From Rapana venosa (Eukaryota > Mollusca > Gastropoda > Neogastropoda > Muricidae), in NCBI GenBank assembly GCA_028751875.1, contig CM054145.1:866172-930171 (forward strand): a stretch of DNA of 64,000 nt, in the 5' to 3' direction. The notes beneath the pieces are model-generated. The model did not search any database. It was not told the origin of the DNA and saw nothing but the letters and a program-made list of their open reading frames with translations. Both the position numbers and the translations under genes were made by a program. How positions within the stretch are numbered: the stretch's first letter is position 1; every line of letters begins with the position of its first letter. Shown in pieces: positions 50,842 to 61,671 of the stretch.

Positions 50842-53800
50842 GGGGGCTTAAGTACTAAAATAGCATTCAGCATTTCCATTCTCTTATCACATAACATATT
50901 ATTATTACGCCAGTCAATACAGCCCTACTCTAGTCTATGTCTTATCAGAGTCTTGAAACCAATTGTAGTTTGTACACATGTATGGCCTTCAACAGAACAC
51001 CAACCCACAAAACTATTGATTGTTATAAGTACCAGTTGTGATTGTGGAATGAAATGATAAACAAAACTATTGATTGTTATAAGTACCAGTTGTGATTGTA
51101 GAATGAAATGATACTCCACAGAGAACACAGTACAATGCGGAGCATATCAAGCTAACACTAACAGTAACAGACATCTGCCCAAATTCTGTACGTTCAGCAA
51201 ACATCACGTAATGCACAGGTAACAAAATGTTCATTTCTGTTTAGTCTGGTACATGTTCAGTCCATAATTTCACAGTTATTCACAAAAACTGCAGACATAA
51301 CTCAACTTTTCTTTTAACTCAAGTAAAGTCAACAAAGGGGGCAGACTAGCAGAATGTACATTGTTTTGTTATGTTTATTCTATTAAAGTAAGCATGCGCG
51401 CACACACAAACATGGATAGCCAGTATATTGATAGTCTATATGCATCTTTCACAAATGCAGTGCTATCAGCTGGCACTGATTCTATTCCTAAATGTAGACA
51501 ATTAACATCTTATAAAAATATTGGCAATGTATGGTGGAATGATACCTGTCAAAAAACAAAAGAAGAGAAAAAAGTAAAACTCATAGCTTATCTAAAGAAT
51601 AGATCTGAATCAAATCATACAGAAATGAAAAAAGCCAAAAATAAATGTAACAGAGTTATTGCCCAGGCGATGAAAAAATTCTGGTCATCATTTTGCATGT
51701 CAGAGGTATCCAACTATAAAGATTTGCAGAGAGTGTGGGGAAAAATAAAAGTTATGAGAAATGGGATAAACTTACCCCAGTGTCCCATTAGATTAGAGAA
51801 CTCAAATCTACTTTCCAATTTGAAAAAGCTGAAGCTTTTGTGGAAATGTTTGCAAACAACAGTTGTAAAACTGGTCTGTCAGAAAAGAACAGAAAATTTA
51901 GAGAAAAACATGAATTGAGCATCAGACACAACACAACGAATATGTTAACGCTCCGCTCACGTTAGAGGAGGTAAAAGCATGTATTAATCATCCATGTGTC
52001 AAGAAAACAGCAGTAGGTCTTGATGGAGTTTCTAATGAAATGTTACATCATCTACAACCTAATTGGGTCAACTTTTTATATCTCTTTTTTCCAAAAGTGC
52101 TGGAATGAAGGTCAGCTCCCACTCATTTGGAAACAGTCTATCAATGTACCAGTTAATAAACAAGGAAAGCCTAGAACCGATAAAAACAGTTACAGACCTA
52201 TTGCTCTTACATTCATACATGCAAATCAGGGAAAAACTATTTAAGAGGCTTATCATCTTTGTGAAATGTAAAAATCATTCCTGTGAATCAAGCGGATTGG
52301 GAAAAGGTAAAATCGGCATTGAACATCTAGAAAACCAAACACAAGTAAACAACGTTTGCCAGACTAAAAGTTTTCTTAAATTTTTTTGAGAAAAAAAAGA
52401 TATGGCAATATGGCCAGTCGACTTTTACATAAATTTTAAAATCTGTTGGAATTTGGGGTTGTTGTTTAAATTTCATCCATCATTTTCTGTCGATAGATCT
52501 ACAGCAGAATAGGGGGTCCCTATTCAAATACAAGAATTTGGATATGGGTTTACCCCAAGGGTTTTGAATTTCCCCTATTAATTTAATTACAAATGCTGAT
52601 TTACCCAAATGTTTCAAAAGATTCAGTTTTTGTTCAGTAGCGGACGACTTTTGCTTGTGGAGAAGGTGACTTTAAAAGAAAGATCCACTTCGAATTTTAA
52701 AATAATAGAGAAACGTATCAGTCTGAATGAATAAAATAGCTCATTTGTGACGAAAATGGGCTTATTGTCGCTGGAAAAAAAAATATGATGCTTTTTAATT
52801 GGGTTTATGCCCCGGGAAGTTTCCCTTCTTTACTGTAGATGACGCTGAAATATTTACCCCCAACATTTTAAAATTTTTGGGCGTTATTCTGATCCTAAAT
52901 TTTTTGGGTATGATTTTCAGTATATACTGAATAAAGCAAGAAAGAGTTTTAAATTTTTAAAAATTGTGTGTAAACAACCTTGGAAAATCAAAACATTATA
53001 TCTTTAGACTTCTTTAGTCGCTAAAGACTTACATAGGGACAAGAGTGTTTTGCGGGCCCGGGATATTTTGTTAAAAAAATTGAAAAAACATAGATAGTAA
53101 AGCACTAAGTTATCTCTTGGATTTCCTTTTCATGCATCATTTTGGCTTTAAAAAGGAAAAACAGGTGTCCCCTCTTGACAACTAGAAATTTGTACGGCAA
53201 AGTATATTTGAGATTTTTTAAAAACAAAAATTTATTCACAAAAAAATTTAGCTTCGTCAGACAAATTTTTTTAAAAACGGCTAGGTCAATTTTAATCGCT
53301 AACATCTATAAAGACTAAAACCCCGGAATCTTCAAAAAATTCTAAAATTTAGAAAACGTTCTTTCTGTTACACCGTCTTTTTCAGCTATGCGAATGGGAA
53401 ATGAAAAAAAGCCAAAATTTTACATTGTAAAAATTTTTCAAAAAAACATTACCTAAAATTGCAAGCTTAGTGAATTACATATTTGGGCTCACTATTCAGA
53501 CCCTTAAAAATCACAGCGGATCAAAACTTGATAACGAAGGTAGGTGCAGCCTTCGTTATACAGCCATAACTTGGAAAGTATATCAATAACTTGGCGTTTC
53601 TATCTTTACGCAGAGCTTTTTTCAATATGATGGCTCTCAACTATTTTGGCCACTTCCTCACAAACATTTGAAAATTGTACTATGTGTTGTTTTTTTAAAA
53701 CTTTTTTTTGCGCATTTTTAAAATTTCCCTTTAAAACAAAATATTAGAGTAGAATTTAGCTGAAATCAAACTGCTGTTCATACATTGTCGTTGGGGTTTT

Positions 53801-56800
53801 TTTCCCCCTGTTGGGAAATTTTTGCTAATGAAAGGTTGATAATCTGCGCACGGGGGAAAAAAATGTTGAAGGGTCATTATAGTCAATATTTCCCTTTTGA
53901 CTTGCAGAGGGTTATGAACTTTTAAAACATATTCTATAATAAGGCCATTAAAAAATTGCTAAATTTTAATTGTTACTACACTAAAAAATTTCCTAAAATG
54001 ACGATGATAAAACACTAAGCATTTTCTGTGCAAAGAACCCCATGTCTTTCCAGAAATTATAAGCTTGGCTTATGTTCCGTTTAAAAGTTTCGCCAAAATA
54101 TGCAAGAACATACTATGATTGGGAAAACAACTTAGCGTAACATCTACTTTTCTGGTTGTCCTAGAATTAAAAAATTGTTTCTATACACGAAAGATCCCTT
54201 ACTTTTTAAAAATCTGTAAAAACTAAAGCATCCAAACAATGTATACTTTTTTGCAAAATTTCTGAAAGTCTGCTACATAGCCCAGTCGGTATCTTCCTGT
54301 GATTGTTCACCCTGTTTTAAAGCTTATCATTTAATGAATGTTCTGTAAGCCTCTCTTAATGCCCTTTGTTTTTTACCCCATACTTTGTGCTAATATCTAC
54401 GTAGAATATGTTAACATTCCCAAAGTCCAAAGTTTTGGGCTAGTTATAGTATCTATTGTTAGTTTTCGGAGTTTTTCTTGTTCTATTTGTTATCCATGAC
54501 TGGTTGAAGATTTAGAAACATGTTCTTGATTATTCCTTTTTTAACAATTTTTTTTAGCAAGGCCCTAAGTTTTGTATAACTGTTTGTTGCTTAGGTCTTT
54601 TTACTGGCACACACACACACACACACATGCGCGCGCACGCAAGACCCCTACACACACATGCATGTTCACACGCAAACAAGCGCGCGTGCATACACACACA
54701 AACACACATATATACATATATACACGCACGCATGCACTCATGCACACACACATACAGGAACACACATACATAACACAATTTCTCTGATATATTTACTTAC
54801 ACACGCATGCACACACACACACGCCCACAATTTCACTCGTATACTCACACTCATTCACACACACACACACACACACACTTACACACACACGCATGCACGC
54901 ACGCACATACACACTCATACATGCACACACATACATGCACGGATGTATACACATTCTATTCATCAGTGAGTCTGATATTGTGACATTTAGATGTATACAC
55001 ACTCTCATACACACACACACACACACACACACGCATGCACACACACACACACACACACAATCGTCTGATATCACTTTTTGGTGGAAGGACGTTAAACTGA
55101 AGAACTAACTAACACACACAAACTCTTTATAAGTATTTTTTAATCTTCCTATCATTAAAAGTAGTGTAATATATTTCTTTGTTTGTAAGCTGTCAAAATG
55201 ATTTCTAGACAAAAATATATTACAGCTAGGAATGTGTTATGAATCTTAATTCAGCGGTCAGTCAACACTATTTCTATTCCTGTTGTCAGTCCCACTGTAT
55301 ACCATGTACCTGATCCAGTGATTGCCAGTTCTCATTCACCCTATAGTATTTTATGATATTGAGCAATATTTATTAGTAGTATCAACTAAATCCTGTGACT
55401 ACAATGATAATCATATATGTTCATGACAATTATAAATCAATCTTCAGTGCATAGATCTGTTCCTGTAAATTTATACCACGATTTATTGTACAATTTGTAG
55501 TCATGTGGTAACTGATCACAAAATAAATCAGTCTTGAGTTCCTGTAAGTGACAATGACAATTATAATATGATGATACAGGGCAATCTCATCAATCACTGA
55601 ATCAGTTACCCTGACCTCAGTCCTCTTGACTAAACCTTTCCTGCTGCTCTCACTCATCTTGTAAACTATACAATAAACACATATATAGAGAATTTATTAT
55701 ATATTTCATCAGAAATCATGACACATTTAGTGACATTACCTCTGTCCCCATCTCACAGCCTTTCTGACATCCCAGACGGAACCCCTCCTGCAGTCCTCTC
55801 TGCCGACCATCTGCCTGACCCTCCAGGAACCCTTCATCCTGGCATCTGTCACACACAAAATCACACACACACACACACTTTACCTTAATGTCAATGTACC
55901 ATCTGAAAATAAAAGTTTGAGTGGTTTGCCTTACTAGTATAGTATTAGTAGTAACCCCATTTCTCTTGTTTGGTTATGATTAGATTGGTCCAATAGTCGA
56001 TAAACAATTGATTCAAGTAGAAATATTTCAGTTTGATCCAGACGATGGTTGCTTTCGTGGAGTTGAGGAGACCATTTGACTTCAATCTCACGTGCCTTTA
56101 GTTCAAATCTCAGCAGCGGCGTCTGGTGAATTAAGGGTGTGTTTTTATGATCTCCCACTACTCCCAGGTAAAAAAAGTGCAGACATGCCAGTGCTTTAAT
56201 TTTCTTATATGCACGATAAAAGCAGATGGACATATCTTGTATTAGCACATCTGATCAAATCATTTTCGACTTTGACTGTCTTGCTTAGTTGCTTGTGAAA
56301 CTGGACTCGATCAGATCATATGCCATCTGGATCTGGATCTGGATCAATACGTCGCAGTAACCACTTCTGGCTTTACGCGACGGATTGGGGGTTTGCGCTT
56401 AACTGCTAGTAAACACCTAGTGCTGGTTCTCCCTGGTGAGGGCCCCTTTGAAGGAGCTCAGGGTCTTGGAATTGACGGTCTGGTCGCTGAGGTGGTTCCA
56501 GTCTATAACCGTCTGCACGAAGAAGGAGTGCTTGTACTGGTTGCACCTGCTGTCTGGGACTGTGTAGCCTCTGTTGTTGTTGCAGGCTGTCCTTTCTACT
56601 ATGTTTACTGATTTATAGTCCTTAAAAGTCTTAGTCTTAATTCTACGTTTACCTTGGGGTTTGGGGTAAAAAAAATTGATGGCGGCATGGCCGGGACAAG
56701 TCCCTCAACCACTTTATACATAAAGGCTAACCTAAGCTGTCGCCTCCGGTCTTGTAATTTCGGCAGATGCAGGTCTTGGAGCATGGTCGTGACACAGCCA

Positions 56801-58339
56801 GGGTCTCTAGTATGGTAGTCTTGTTTTATGAATCTGGCTGCCCTGTTCTGGATACGTTCTAACTTATCTATGTCTGTTTGGCAGTGGCTATCCCATACTG
56901 TGGCACCATATTCTAATGTGGATCTAACTAGTGATAGATAGGCTAATCTACGACATTCTTGTGGGCAGTGTTTGAGGTTTCGCTGTAAAAATCCTAACAT
57001 TGAGCTTGCTTTTTTGGTAATTTTGTCTATGTGGGTGGTCCATTTCAAGTCGTTGGAGATGTGGATCCCTAGATATGGTGTTGATGCCACTTGCTGGAGG
57101 ATGGTACTATTTAGTTGGTAGAGATAGTCTGATTCTTTTTTTATGTTTAAAATATAACACTTGCTGGCGTTAAAACGCATCCCCCAATTTTCTGCCCAGG
57201 TTTCTAATTTCTGAGGTCTTTCTGAAGGGTGATGTGGTCATCGAAGGTGCCTATTTCTCTATATAAAAGACAGTCATCTGCAAAAAGTCTTACTTGGGAT
57301 GCGACTGATGTTGGTAGGTCATTAATGTGGCATAGGAAGAGTATGGGGCCTAACACAGTTCCTTGTGGTACTCCTGACTCTACTCTAACTTCTTCTGATG
57401 TTTCTCCTTCTAACACTACTCTCATTGTTCTGGTGGTTAGGAAGTTTTTCAGCCAGGTGTGAATTTCTCCTACTATGCCATATTTTTCTAACTTATATAG
57501 TAGTTTCCTGTGGGGACTGTATCAAAGGCCTTGCTAAAGTCTAAGATTGCTACATCTACTTGTTCTCCCTTGTCTAATGATGATAGGAAGTCCTGGGTGG
57601 TGGTCAGGAGTTGGGACTCACAGGAGTAGCCAGAGCGGAAGCCGTGGTTTTAAGTGTGTTAGAATATTATTCCTTTCTAGTGTTTCCATTAGGTGGCGGC
57701 ATACTATATGTTCTAAAATCTTGCAGCATACTGAAGTAAGTGAAACTGGTCTATAGTTGGATGCTGTGTGTTTGTCCCTTTTTTAAAGATACCTGATATA
57801 TTAGCTTGTCTCCAGTCCGCCGGTAGAATTCCTGTGTCTAATGATTTTTGGTAGATGGTTGTTAGTGCTGGTGCTAATATGTCTGCGCAGTTCTTTAGTA
57901 CTATGTTGGGGATGGCATCTGGTCCGTGTGCTTTGGCTGGGTCGGTTTTTTAAGCAGTTTTTCTACTCCATCTACTGTGACGGTGATGCTCTCTATGGGT
58001 TGGTGATGTAGATTGTCCATTGGCGGTGGTGGTGTCCTATCCTCTGGAGTGAAAACTGATTGGAATTGTTTTAATAATATTCTGGCCTTACCTAAGCTAT
58101 CGCTAACTAGGGTTGCTCCTTCCTTCAGTGGTGCTACTCCTACATTGTCCTGTCTTTTGTTCTTTATATATCGCCAGAAGGGTTTTCTTCTCTTCAATTA
58201 CCAGCAAATAATAATAATACCTATCATCTAAATAAAACTCAAAATATCAGTTAACCAACCTGTTTTGATTCATGACGATGGCATCCAAGAAATCATCGTC
58301 GTCAAAGATTGCCATCACCTCTCCACGTGCCGCCGCCAT
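45270..58339 (-). CDS. LTO1: LTO1 (ORAOV1) homologue, complete five-exon gene
   Basis: Five exons (58260-58339, 55740-55845, 50727-50794, 47609-47723, 45270-45338) join in phase to 145 codons plus TGA; human LTO1 has 137. In yeast and human, LTO1 pairs with YAE1 as an adaptor that brings the ribosome-recycling ATPase ABCE1/Rli1 to the cytosolic iron-sulfur assembly targeting complex. Residues 10-25 (AIFDDDDFLDAIVMNQ) match the conserved N-terminus. Glycines at 32, 36, 40, 44, 48, 52, 56, 60, 64 and 68 form an exact ten-fold GX3 motif, the family signature. SLLELIECFPLTDPHNPTL and IRAKFKQ match the C-terminal helix region, and SLINIQTQF ends in a terminal phenylalanine as in other LTO1 proteins; that terminal aromatic residue is thought to dock to the targeting complex. 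Introns are filled with LINEs and SINEs, yet all coding exons are intact. Confidence 0.96.
45440..45530. repeat. CATATCAT degenerate repeat
   Basis: Short run of ATCATATCATAT variants within the shared intron region. Confidence 0.7.
45609..45691 (+). CDS. exon of the plus-strand gene
   Basis: Acceptor TTTCTTTCCATATTTCAAACAG is strong. The exon starts with AT, which completes the G left by exon 45093-45228 to GAT. It encodes QAVMISSFCLKQAPKRRKTT LPLVPIK. A weak donor AAG|GTTGGT lies at 45692; otherwise the frame continues GWFRNENKASKSGA to a TAG, which would make this the last exon. Confidence 0.5.
45838..46140 (+). mobile_element. tRNA-derived SINE family 2
   Basis: A box TAGCTGAGTGGTTACGACTG and B box GTGGGTTCGAATCTCTG, as in tRNA-Ser/Leu-like SINEs, followed by a body with AATTCTTGGAGAATTAAGGG, GATCTCCCAGG-like TACAATCTCCCAGGTCAAC and TGCAGACCTGCCAGTGCCTT. 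A second copy is at 56045. Confidence 0.85.
46141..47315. other. LTO1 intron 4, low-information sequence
   Basis: 46300-46560 is a degenerate ACTGTATTGTGTT-type repeat. 47090-47200 is T/G-rich with a short G run. 47210-47310 resembles the fragment near 1000-1070. No exon is supported. Confidence 0.55.
47325..47590 (-). mobile_element. SINE family 1, diverged
   Basis: Minus-strand copy recognisable by CAAGATGTTCTCGGTGTGTT, CAGTCTCGTTCGAAGGACTT and the tRNA-like GTAACCACTAGGCCATCCCC (reverse of the A box). The 3' end is lost. Confidence 0.75.
47609..47723 (-). CDS. LTO1: LTO1 exon 4
   Basis: Acceptor CCTTCTTTGTCACAG and donor AAACAG|GTGGGT. The first A completes AG|A (R85), and the exon encodes residues 86-123, including MKSISSLLELIECFPLTDPH and LQEQVQAIRAKFKQ. 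Confidence 0.96.
47820..47905. repeat. AG microsatellite
   Basis: AGAG with single CA interruptions, at the start of LTO1 intron 3 in the direction of transcription's far end. Confidence 0.9.
48128..50195 (+). mobile_element. RTE/BovB-like LINE, nearly full reverse transcriptase with breaks
   Basis: The copy starts in the last endonuclease motif (GSNHVPVIGKMRLKLK; SDHxPV in active elements). Next come the connector and the reverse transcriptase: KVPGPDDIPSELI (about 48780), ETQFGFMADKGTRNAIFALK, LCFIDYSKAFD (about 49160), a frame break near 49197, GVRQGCMFSPDLFNVYSEII, NINNLRYADDTVLIADSEE (about 49430) and LLYGCECWTLARDTEQRLEA. The 3' end carries a GAA tail. It lies antisense in LTO1 intron 3. 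The frame break and the missing ~43 bases near 49960 make it inactive. Confidence 0.92.
50230..50345 (-). mobile_element. L2-like LINE 3' end
   Basis: ATAATAATAAATGGAACTTA and CAAATCAAAGCGCATGCATT match the 3' end of the L2-like copies in reverse orientation. Confidence 0.7.
50727..50794 (-). CDS. LTO1: LTO1 exon 3
   Basis: Acceptor TTCATTGTTTACAG and donor CAAAG|GTATGG. It encodes residues 63-84 (LGFYVGFAETIRQRADSLKN KQ) and supplies the last two glycines of the GX3 series. Confidence 0.96.
50811..50846. repeat. GA tract plus G homopolymer
   Basis: AGAG run followed by about 16 G residues, 17 bases upstream of LTO1 exon 3. On the coding strand this is C-run then CT-run, so it enlarges the polypyrimidine region of that acceptor. 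Confidence 0.92.
51005..51118. repeat. 56-bp direct duplication
   Basis: ACAAAACTATTGATTGTTAT and AAGTACCAGTTGTGATTGT occur twice in tandem with one base difference. Confidence 0.9.
51360..55105 (+). mobile_element. Jockey-like LINE, strongly decayed
   Basis: 51415-51918 encodes the ORF2 connector (NVWWNDTCQKTKEEKKVKLI, then KKFWSSFCMSEVSNYKDLQR VWGKIK). 51960-52250 gives KKTAVGLDGVSNEMLHHL and LPLIWKQSINVPVNKQGKP, then SYRPIAL, the start of the reverse transcriptase. After 52260 the frame is broken many times, but LDMGLPQG (about 52540) and VADDFCLW (about 52640) still mark the QG and ADD boxes. The tail ends at GGACGTTAAACTGAAGAAC (55087-55105), like the copy ending near 29700. A CA-rich region (54607-55060) lies within the 3' part. 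It sits in LTO1 intron 2. Confidence 0.8.
54607..55060. repeat. interrupted CA/CG microsatellite region
   Basis: About 450 bases of ACACAC, GCACGC and CATACA tracts with short unique spacers. Confidence 0.95.
55106..55739. other. LTO1 intron 2, unassigned AT-rich sequence
   Basis: No element or exon was recognised here. Confidence 0.45.
55740..55845 (-). CDS. LTO1: LTO1 exon 2 (GX3 core)
   Basis: Acceptor TTTTGTGTGTGACAG and donor ACAGAG|GTAATG. The first A completes AG|A (R27), and the exon encodes residues 28-62 with eight of the ten GX3 glycines (EGFLEGQADGRQRGLQEGFR, then LGCQKGCEMGTE). Confidence 0.97.
56045..56245 (+). mobile_element. SINE family 2, 5'-eroded copy
   Basis: TTTGACTTCAATCTCACGTG, AGTTCAAATCTC (eroded B box), TGGTGAATTAAGGGTG and GTGCAGACATGCCAGTGCTT follow the order of the copy at 45838. 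Confidence 0.75.
56390..58250 (-). mobile_element. Jockey/CR1-like LINE in LTO1 intron 1
   Basis: Minus-strand frames in order: KPFWRYIKNKRQDNVGVAPL (about 58180), SDSLGKARILLKQFQSVFTP, the reverse transcriptase piece ESGVPQGTVLGPILFLCHIN (57204-57425) with RLFADDCLLYREIG, and STPYLGIHISNDLKWTTHID through RIQNRAARFIKQDYHTRDP (56605-57180). These motifs, in this order, define a non-LTR ORF2 without its endonuclease. Frame breaks near 57200 and 57500-57900 show it is dead. It lies in the same orientation as LTO1. Confidence 0.9.
58260..58339 (-). CDS. LTO1: LTO1 exon 1 with start codon
   Basis: ATG at 58339-58337 opens MAAARGEVMAIFDDDDFLDA and IVMNQN, then AG|GTTGGT. The second methionine (residue 9) also precedes the conserved IFDDxDFLDAIV block, so either could start; ATGGCGGC is favoured because it is the first and is embedded in a promoter-like motif. 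Confidence 0.95.
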
Positions 58340-58364
58340 GTTTGTTATTGCCTACAACTTCCGG
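58331..58364 (-). promoter_or_regulatory. LTO1 promoter elements: ETS-like and YY1-like sites
   Basis: On the minus strand CCGGAAGT (58364-58357) is a consensus ETS/GABP site. About 15 bases downstream AACATGGCGGC (58341-58331) fits the YY1 consensus AAnATGGCGGC and contains the start codon. Both are typical of TATA-less housekeeping promoters in animals. The 5' UTR would be very short. Confidence 0.6.
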
Positions 58365-58929
58365 CAAGACAGGAACTGTTTAGTAGGCCTATTCGGCTGC
58401 ACACCGGTATTAAAAAATCACTCTTTTCCTTCTGTTTTACTATGTAGCTTTTATATTCATACCACACGTACTAAGGCATCCACAGAAATAAAAACCACTT
58501 TTTGTGAAAGACTAGCCTCTGACTCAAAACTCATGTGATTTTGAACAAATTTGGTAGGTTTGAAATTTTTTTTTTTTTCAGCAAACACTGTACCCACTCA
58601 ATCCTTTGTCGTCTGCTAGCTTCTTACCGCAATATGCATGCGCGGGGTCAACGCTGTAGGAATACAGGCAAACCTCATTTGATGGTTATTTCCAACTTTC
58701 TCGTGACTACCTGGTATTGCTCTATGTCCTCAATCCAAAAAACAAGTGCACAGTGCATCATTTCATGCTTTAAAAAATCTGTGAAAATCACCAACAGTTT
58801 TTTCCACTCGCACTCTATACAAGATACTACTTGACCCCCAAATTAATACCGGTGTGTAGCCTTCGTACGAATTTTTCACAAATACCGACTAGCAAGCATA
58901 TCAGCACAACTAAATATTAGTACAATTTG
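58365..58929. other. LTO1 upstream region, unassigned
   Basis: CpG content falls quickly away from the start. TTCGGCTGCACACCGGTATTA (58391-58411) recurs near 58846-58862 as the reverse complement TAATACCGGTGTGTAGCC, so about 450 bases lie between short inverted ends, as in a small non-autonomous DNA element. Confidence 0.45.
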
Positions 58930-60719
58930 TAAACTCAGAATAATGATGCCAAAATGGATGATGATGATGATGATAATGATGATGATGATTCTGCCTTCTT
59001 TTCAGACAAAGTTCGAAACATACGCTCCAGACTTGATCAAACTCAATTCCAGCCTGCGCCTCCTGACCCCCAGTTCACTGGCACTCCTCTCTTTTCCTTC
59101 CATCCCACAAGTGAAAAAGAAATCATGACAATTCTGAAGGAAATGACTATAAAATCATGCGACCTTGATCCCATACCTGCTCCTGTTTTCTCACAATGCC
59201 TTCCACAACTTGTGCCTATTATCACTAAAATAGTAAACTCATCTCTTGTGTCAGGAAATTTTCCATCAGCTCTTAAAACAGCAATAGTCACACCTCTACT
59301 GAAAAAGCACGACCTGGATCCCAACATTCTGAAGAATTATAGGCCTGTCTCAAACTTACCCTTTGTCTCTAAAGTACTAGAAAAAGTTGTTCTCAAACAG
59401 CTCAACAGTCACCTTCATTCCAATGATCTTCCCACTTTTCAGTCTGCCTATCGCCCCAACCACAGCACCGAAACCACCCTAGTCCATACTTTAGATACAC
59501 TTCTACTTGCTTCTGATGCAGGAAAAATCTCCATCCTCACTCTTCATGACTTATCTGCAGCCTTTGATACCATAGATCACTCAATTCTTCTTTCTCGCCT
59601 CCAAAATACGTTTGGTATTAATGGCACAGCCCTCGCCTGGTTTACTTCATACCTCACAGACCGGTTCCAGAAAGTTATTGTAAACAAAATTCAATCAAAA
59701 CCTGTCAAAATGGAATGTGGAGTCCCGCAGGATCAGTCCTGGCCCTGTTCTCTTTACTCTCTACACTGCTCCACTCTCACATATAATAAACAACCACCCT
59801 ATTGATCATCATTTCTATGCCGATGATACTCACTTCAGTGCAGCGATACTGTTGAAAACTTACCTTCCCTCCTGACAAATATGTCCTACTGCCTTCAAGA
59901 CATTCAAACTGGATGACTCAGAACAAGTTACAACTAAATGCGGATAAAAACCGAAGCCATGCTCATAGGGACCCAACATAAATTTTTCCTCTATCACAAA
60001 AACTTCAATAGAATTCGGCAATACGTCAGTTCCTTTGTCCAACTCTGTGAAGTATTTAGGAGTAGTTCTTGACAACACACTCTCTATGAAAAAATTCATC
60101 ACCCAGACCTGCCAGTCTTGCTACTATCAATTACGGCGCATAAGCGCGATTCGCAAGTATCTGTCCACTGATGCAACTTCCAAGCTTGTCACATCTCTCA
60201 TTCTTTCACGTTTAGACTACTGTAATTCTCTTTTGGCTGGCCTACCAGCATCATCTATCCACTCTCTTCAACGCATACAAAACTCTGCAGCTCGACTGGG
60301 CCTAAGAAAGAAAAAATCTGAACACATCACTCCTCTTCTGCGATCTCTTCACTGGTTGCCTGTCTCACAAAGACTGAGTATAAAATCAATACCCTCTGTT
60401 TCAAATGTCTCCACAAATCTGCACCCTCTTATCTCTGTAACTGTCTTCACCTGTACACTCCATCTCGTTCCCTTCGTTCAGCCGCAGATACTTTGTGCTT
60501 TCGAACACCCAGATTCAAACAAACCACTGTTGGCCGTCGCTCCTTCTCTGTTTCTGGTCCATCCACCTGGAATGACCTCCCTCTTTCACTTCGTCAAAAG
60601 CCTTCACTTGATTCCTTCAAATCCAGCCTCAAAACACACTTATTTCCTACCTGAGACTTTCCCCCCACATAATTATCTGTCCCTAATTTTCAACAGCATC
60701 TTTCACCTTCTAAGTGTTG

Positions 60720-60766
<47 letters not shown>

Positions 60767-60919
60767 CGTGTGCGTGCGTAGTGCGCGCGCATGGATTTGA
60801 GGTCTGTTGCTCATTATGTTTAAGGAGAGTTGCATGCCTGTAAATGATTGGGTGCAAGCGCTTCGATTTGTTTGTTTTTTACAAGATTCAGCGCTATATA
60901 AATTCCATATATTATTATT

Positions 60920-60930
<11 letters not shown>
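58930..60930 (+). mobile_element. L2/CR1-like LINE, 5'-truncated
   Basis: The first frame (58954-59805) gives ILKEMTIKSCDLDPIPAPVF, KNYRPVSNLPFVSKVLEKVV, HDLSAAFDTIDHSILLSRL and MECGVPQ, where a small deletion near 59730 shifts the frame. YADDTHFS follows near 59815 in another frame, and a third frame (60035-60781) gives SVKYLGVVLDNTLSMKKFIT and RIQNSAARLGLRKKKSEHIT. The 3' end is CGCTATATAAATTCCATATA with ATT and GAT repeats. A GT/GC tract is at 60728-60790. The sister copy is at 35276-36990. Confidence 0.92.
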
Positions 60931-60951
<21 letters not shown>

Positions 60952-61320
60952 AAATCGTTACTACTATTGAAGTATTGTTGTTTTACCAACACCACCATTA
61001 CCACAACCATTTTCATTTTCATCATCATTGTCATCATATTCATCATTTGTAAATTGACTACAAAAACAAACCAAACAAGAACAGAAATGGAGTCAGGTTT
61101 CTCCTTGGTTTAAACATGATTAAATTTTTTTCAATACAATTTCAGCATAAGCAAGCAACAAGACATTAGGAGAAGTCAAGTTAAGTCAAGTCAAGTCAAA
61201 AACACTTAAATCATCCCATGAAGGGCAATTACAATACTGACAGGCATATTGATACGTATAATTATCTCAAAAGACACAAGAAAAATACATTTGAAATTGT
61301 TGTGAACATTCCAAGATAGC
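60931..61320. other. GAT repeat and unassigned sequence
   Basis: A GAT trinucleotide run at 60920-60953 follows the LINE tail. AAGTCAAGTCAAGTCAA repeats lie at 61173-61199. Confidence 0.7.
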
Positions 61321-61321
61321 T

Positions 61322-61330
61322 TTAAAAAAA

Positions 61331-61365
<35 letters not shown>

Positions 61366-61420
61366 TATATATATATATAAATAATATATATATATATATA
61401 TATAATATATATATATAAAG
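61322..61420. repeat. A homopolymer plus TA tracts
   Basis: About 27 A residues followed by ATATATAA-type repeats. Confidence 0.95.
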
Positions 61421-61424
61421 CATC

Positions 61425-61619
61425 GCACTGGACCCCAGAAGGAAGGAGAAAGAAAGGAAGACCAAAAGCAACGTGGAGAAGAACTGTAGAAAGTGAGATG
61501 AAGGCCATGCAGCACTCTTGGGGATCAGTGACTAGGTTGGCCCAGAATAGGCAGGAGTGGAAGCGCTTTGTTGCTGCCCTACACACCGCTGGGTGTAATG
61601 GCTAATGATGATGATGATG

Positions 61620-61620
<1 letters not shown>
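61425..61620 (+). mobile_element. RTE-like LINE 3' end with ATG tail
   Basis: The plus strand encodes GPQKEGERKKGRPKATWRRT, VESEMKAMQHSWGSVTRLAQ and NRQEWKRFVAALHTAGCNG with a stop. This is the intact C-terminal tail of an RTE-type ORF, ending in GATGATGATGAT. Confidence 0.85.
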
Positions 61621-61657
<37 letters not shown>

Positions 61658-61660
61658 ATT
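61621..61660. repeat. GT microsatellite
   Basis: Pure GT run after the LINE tail. Confidence 0.95.
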
Positions 61661-61671
61661 TATTTTTAATT

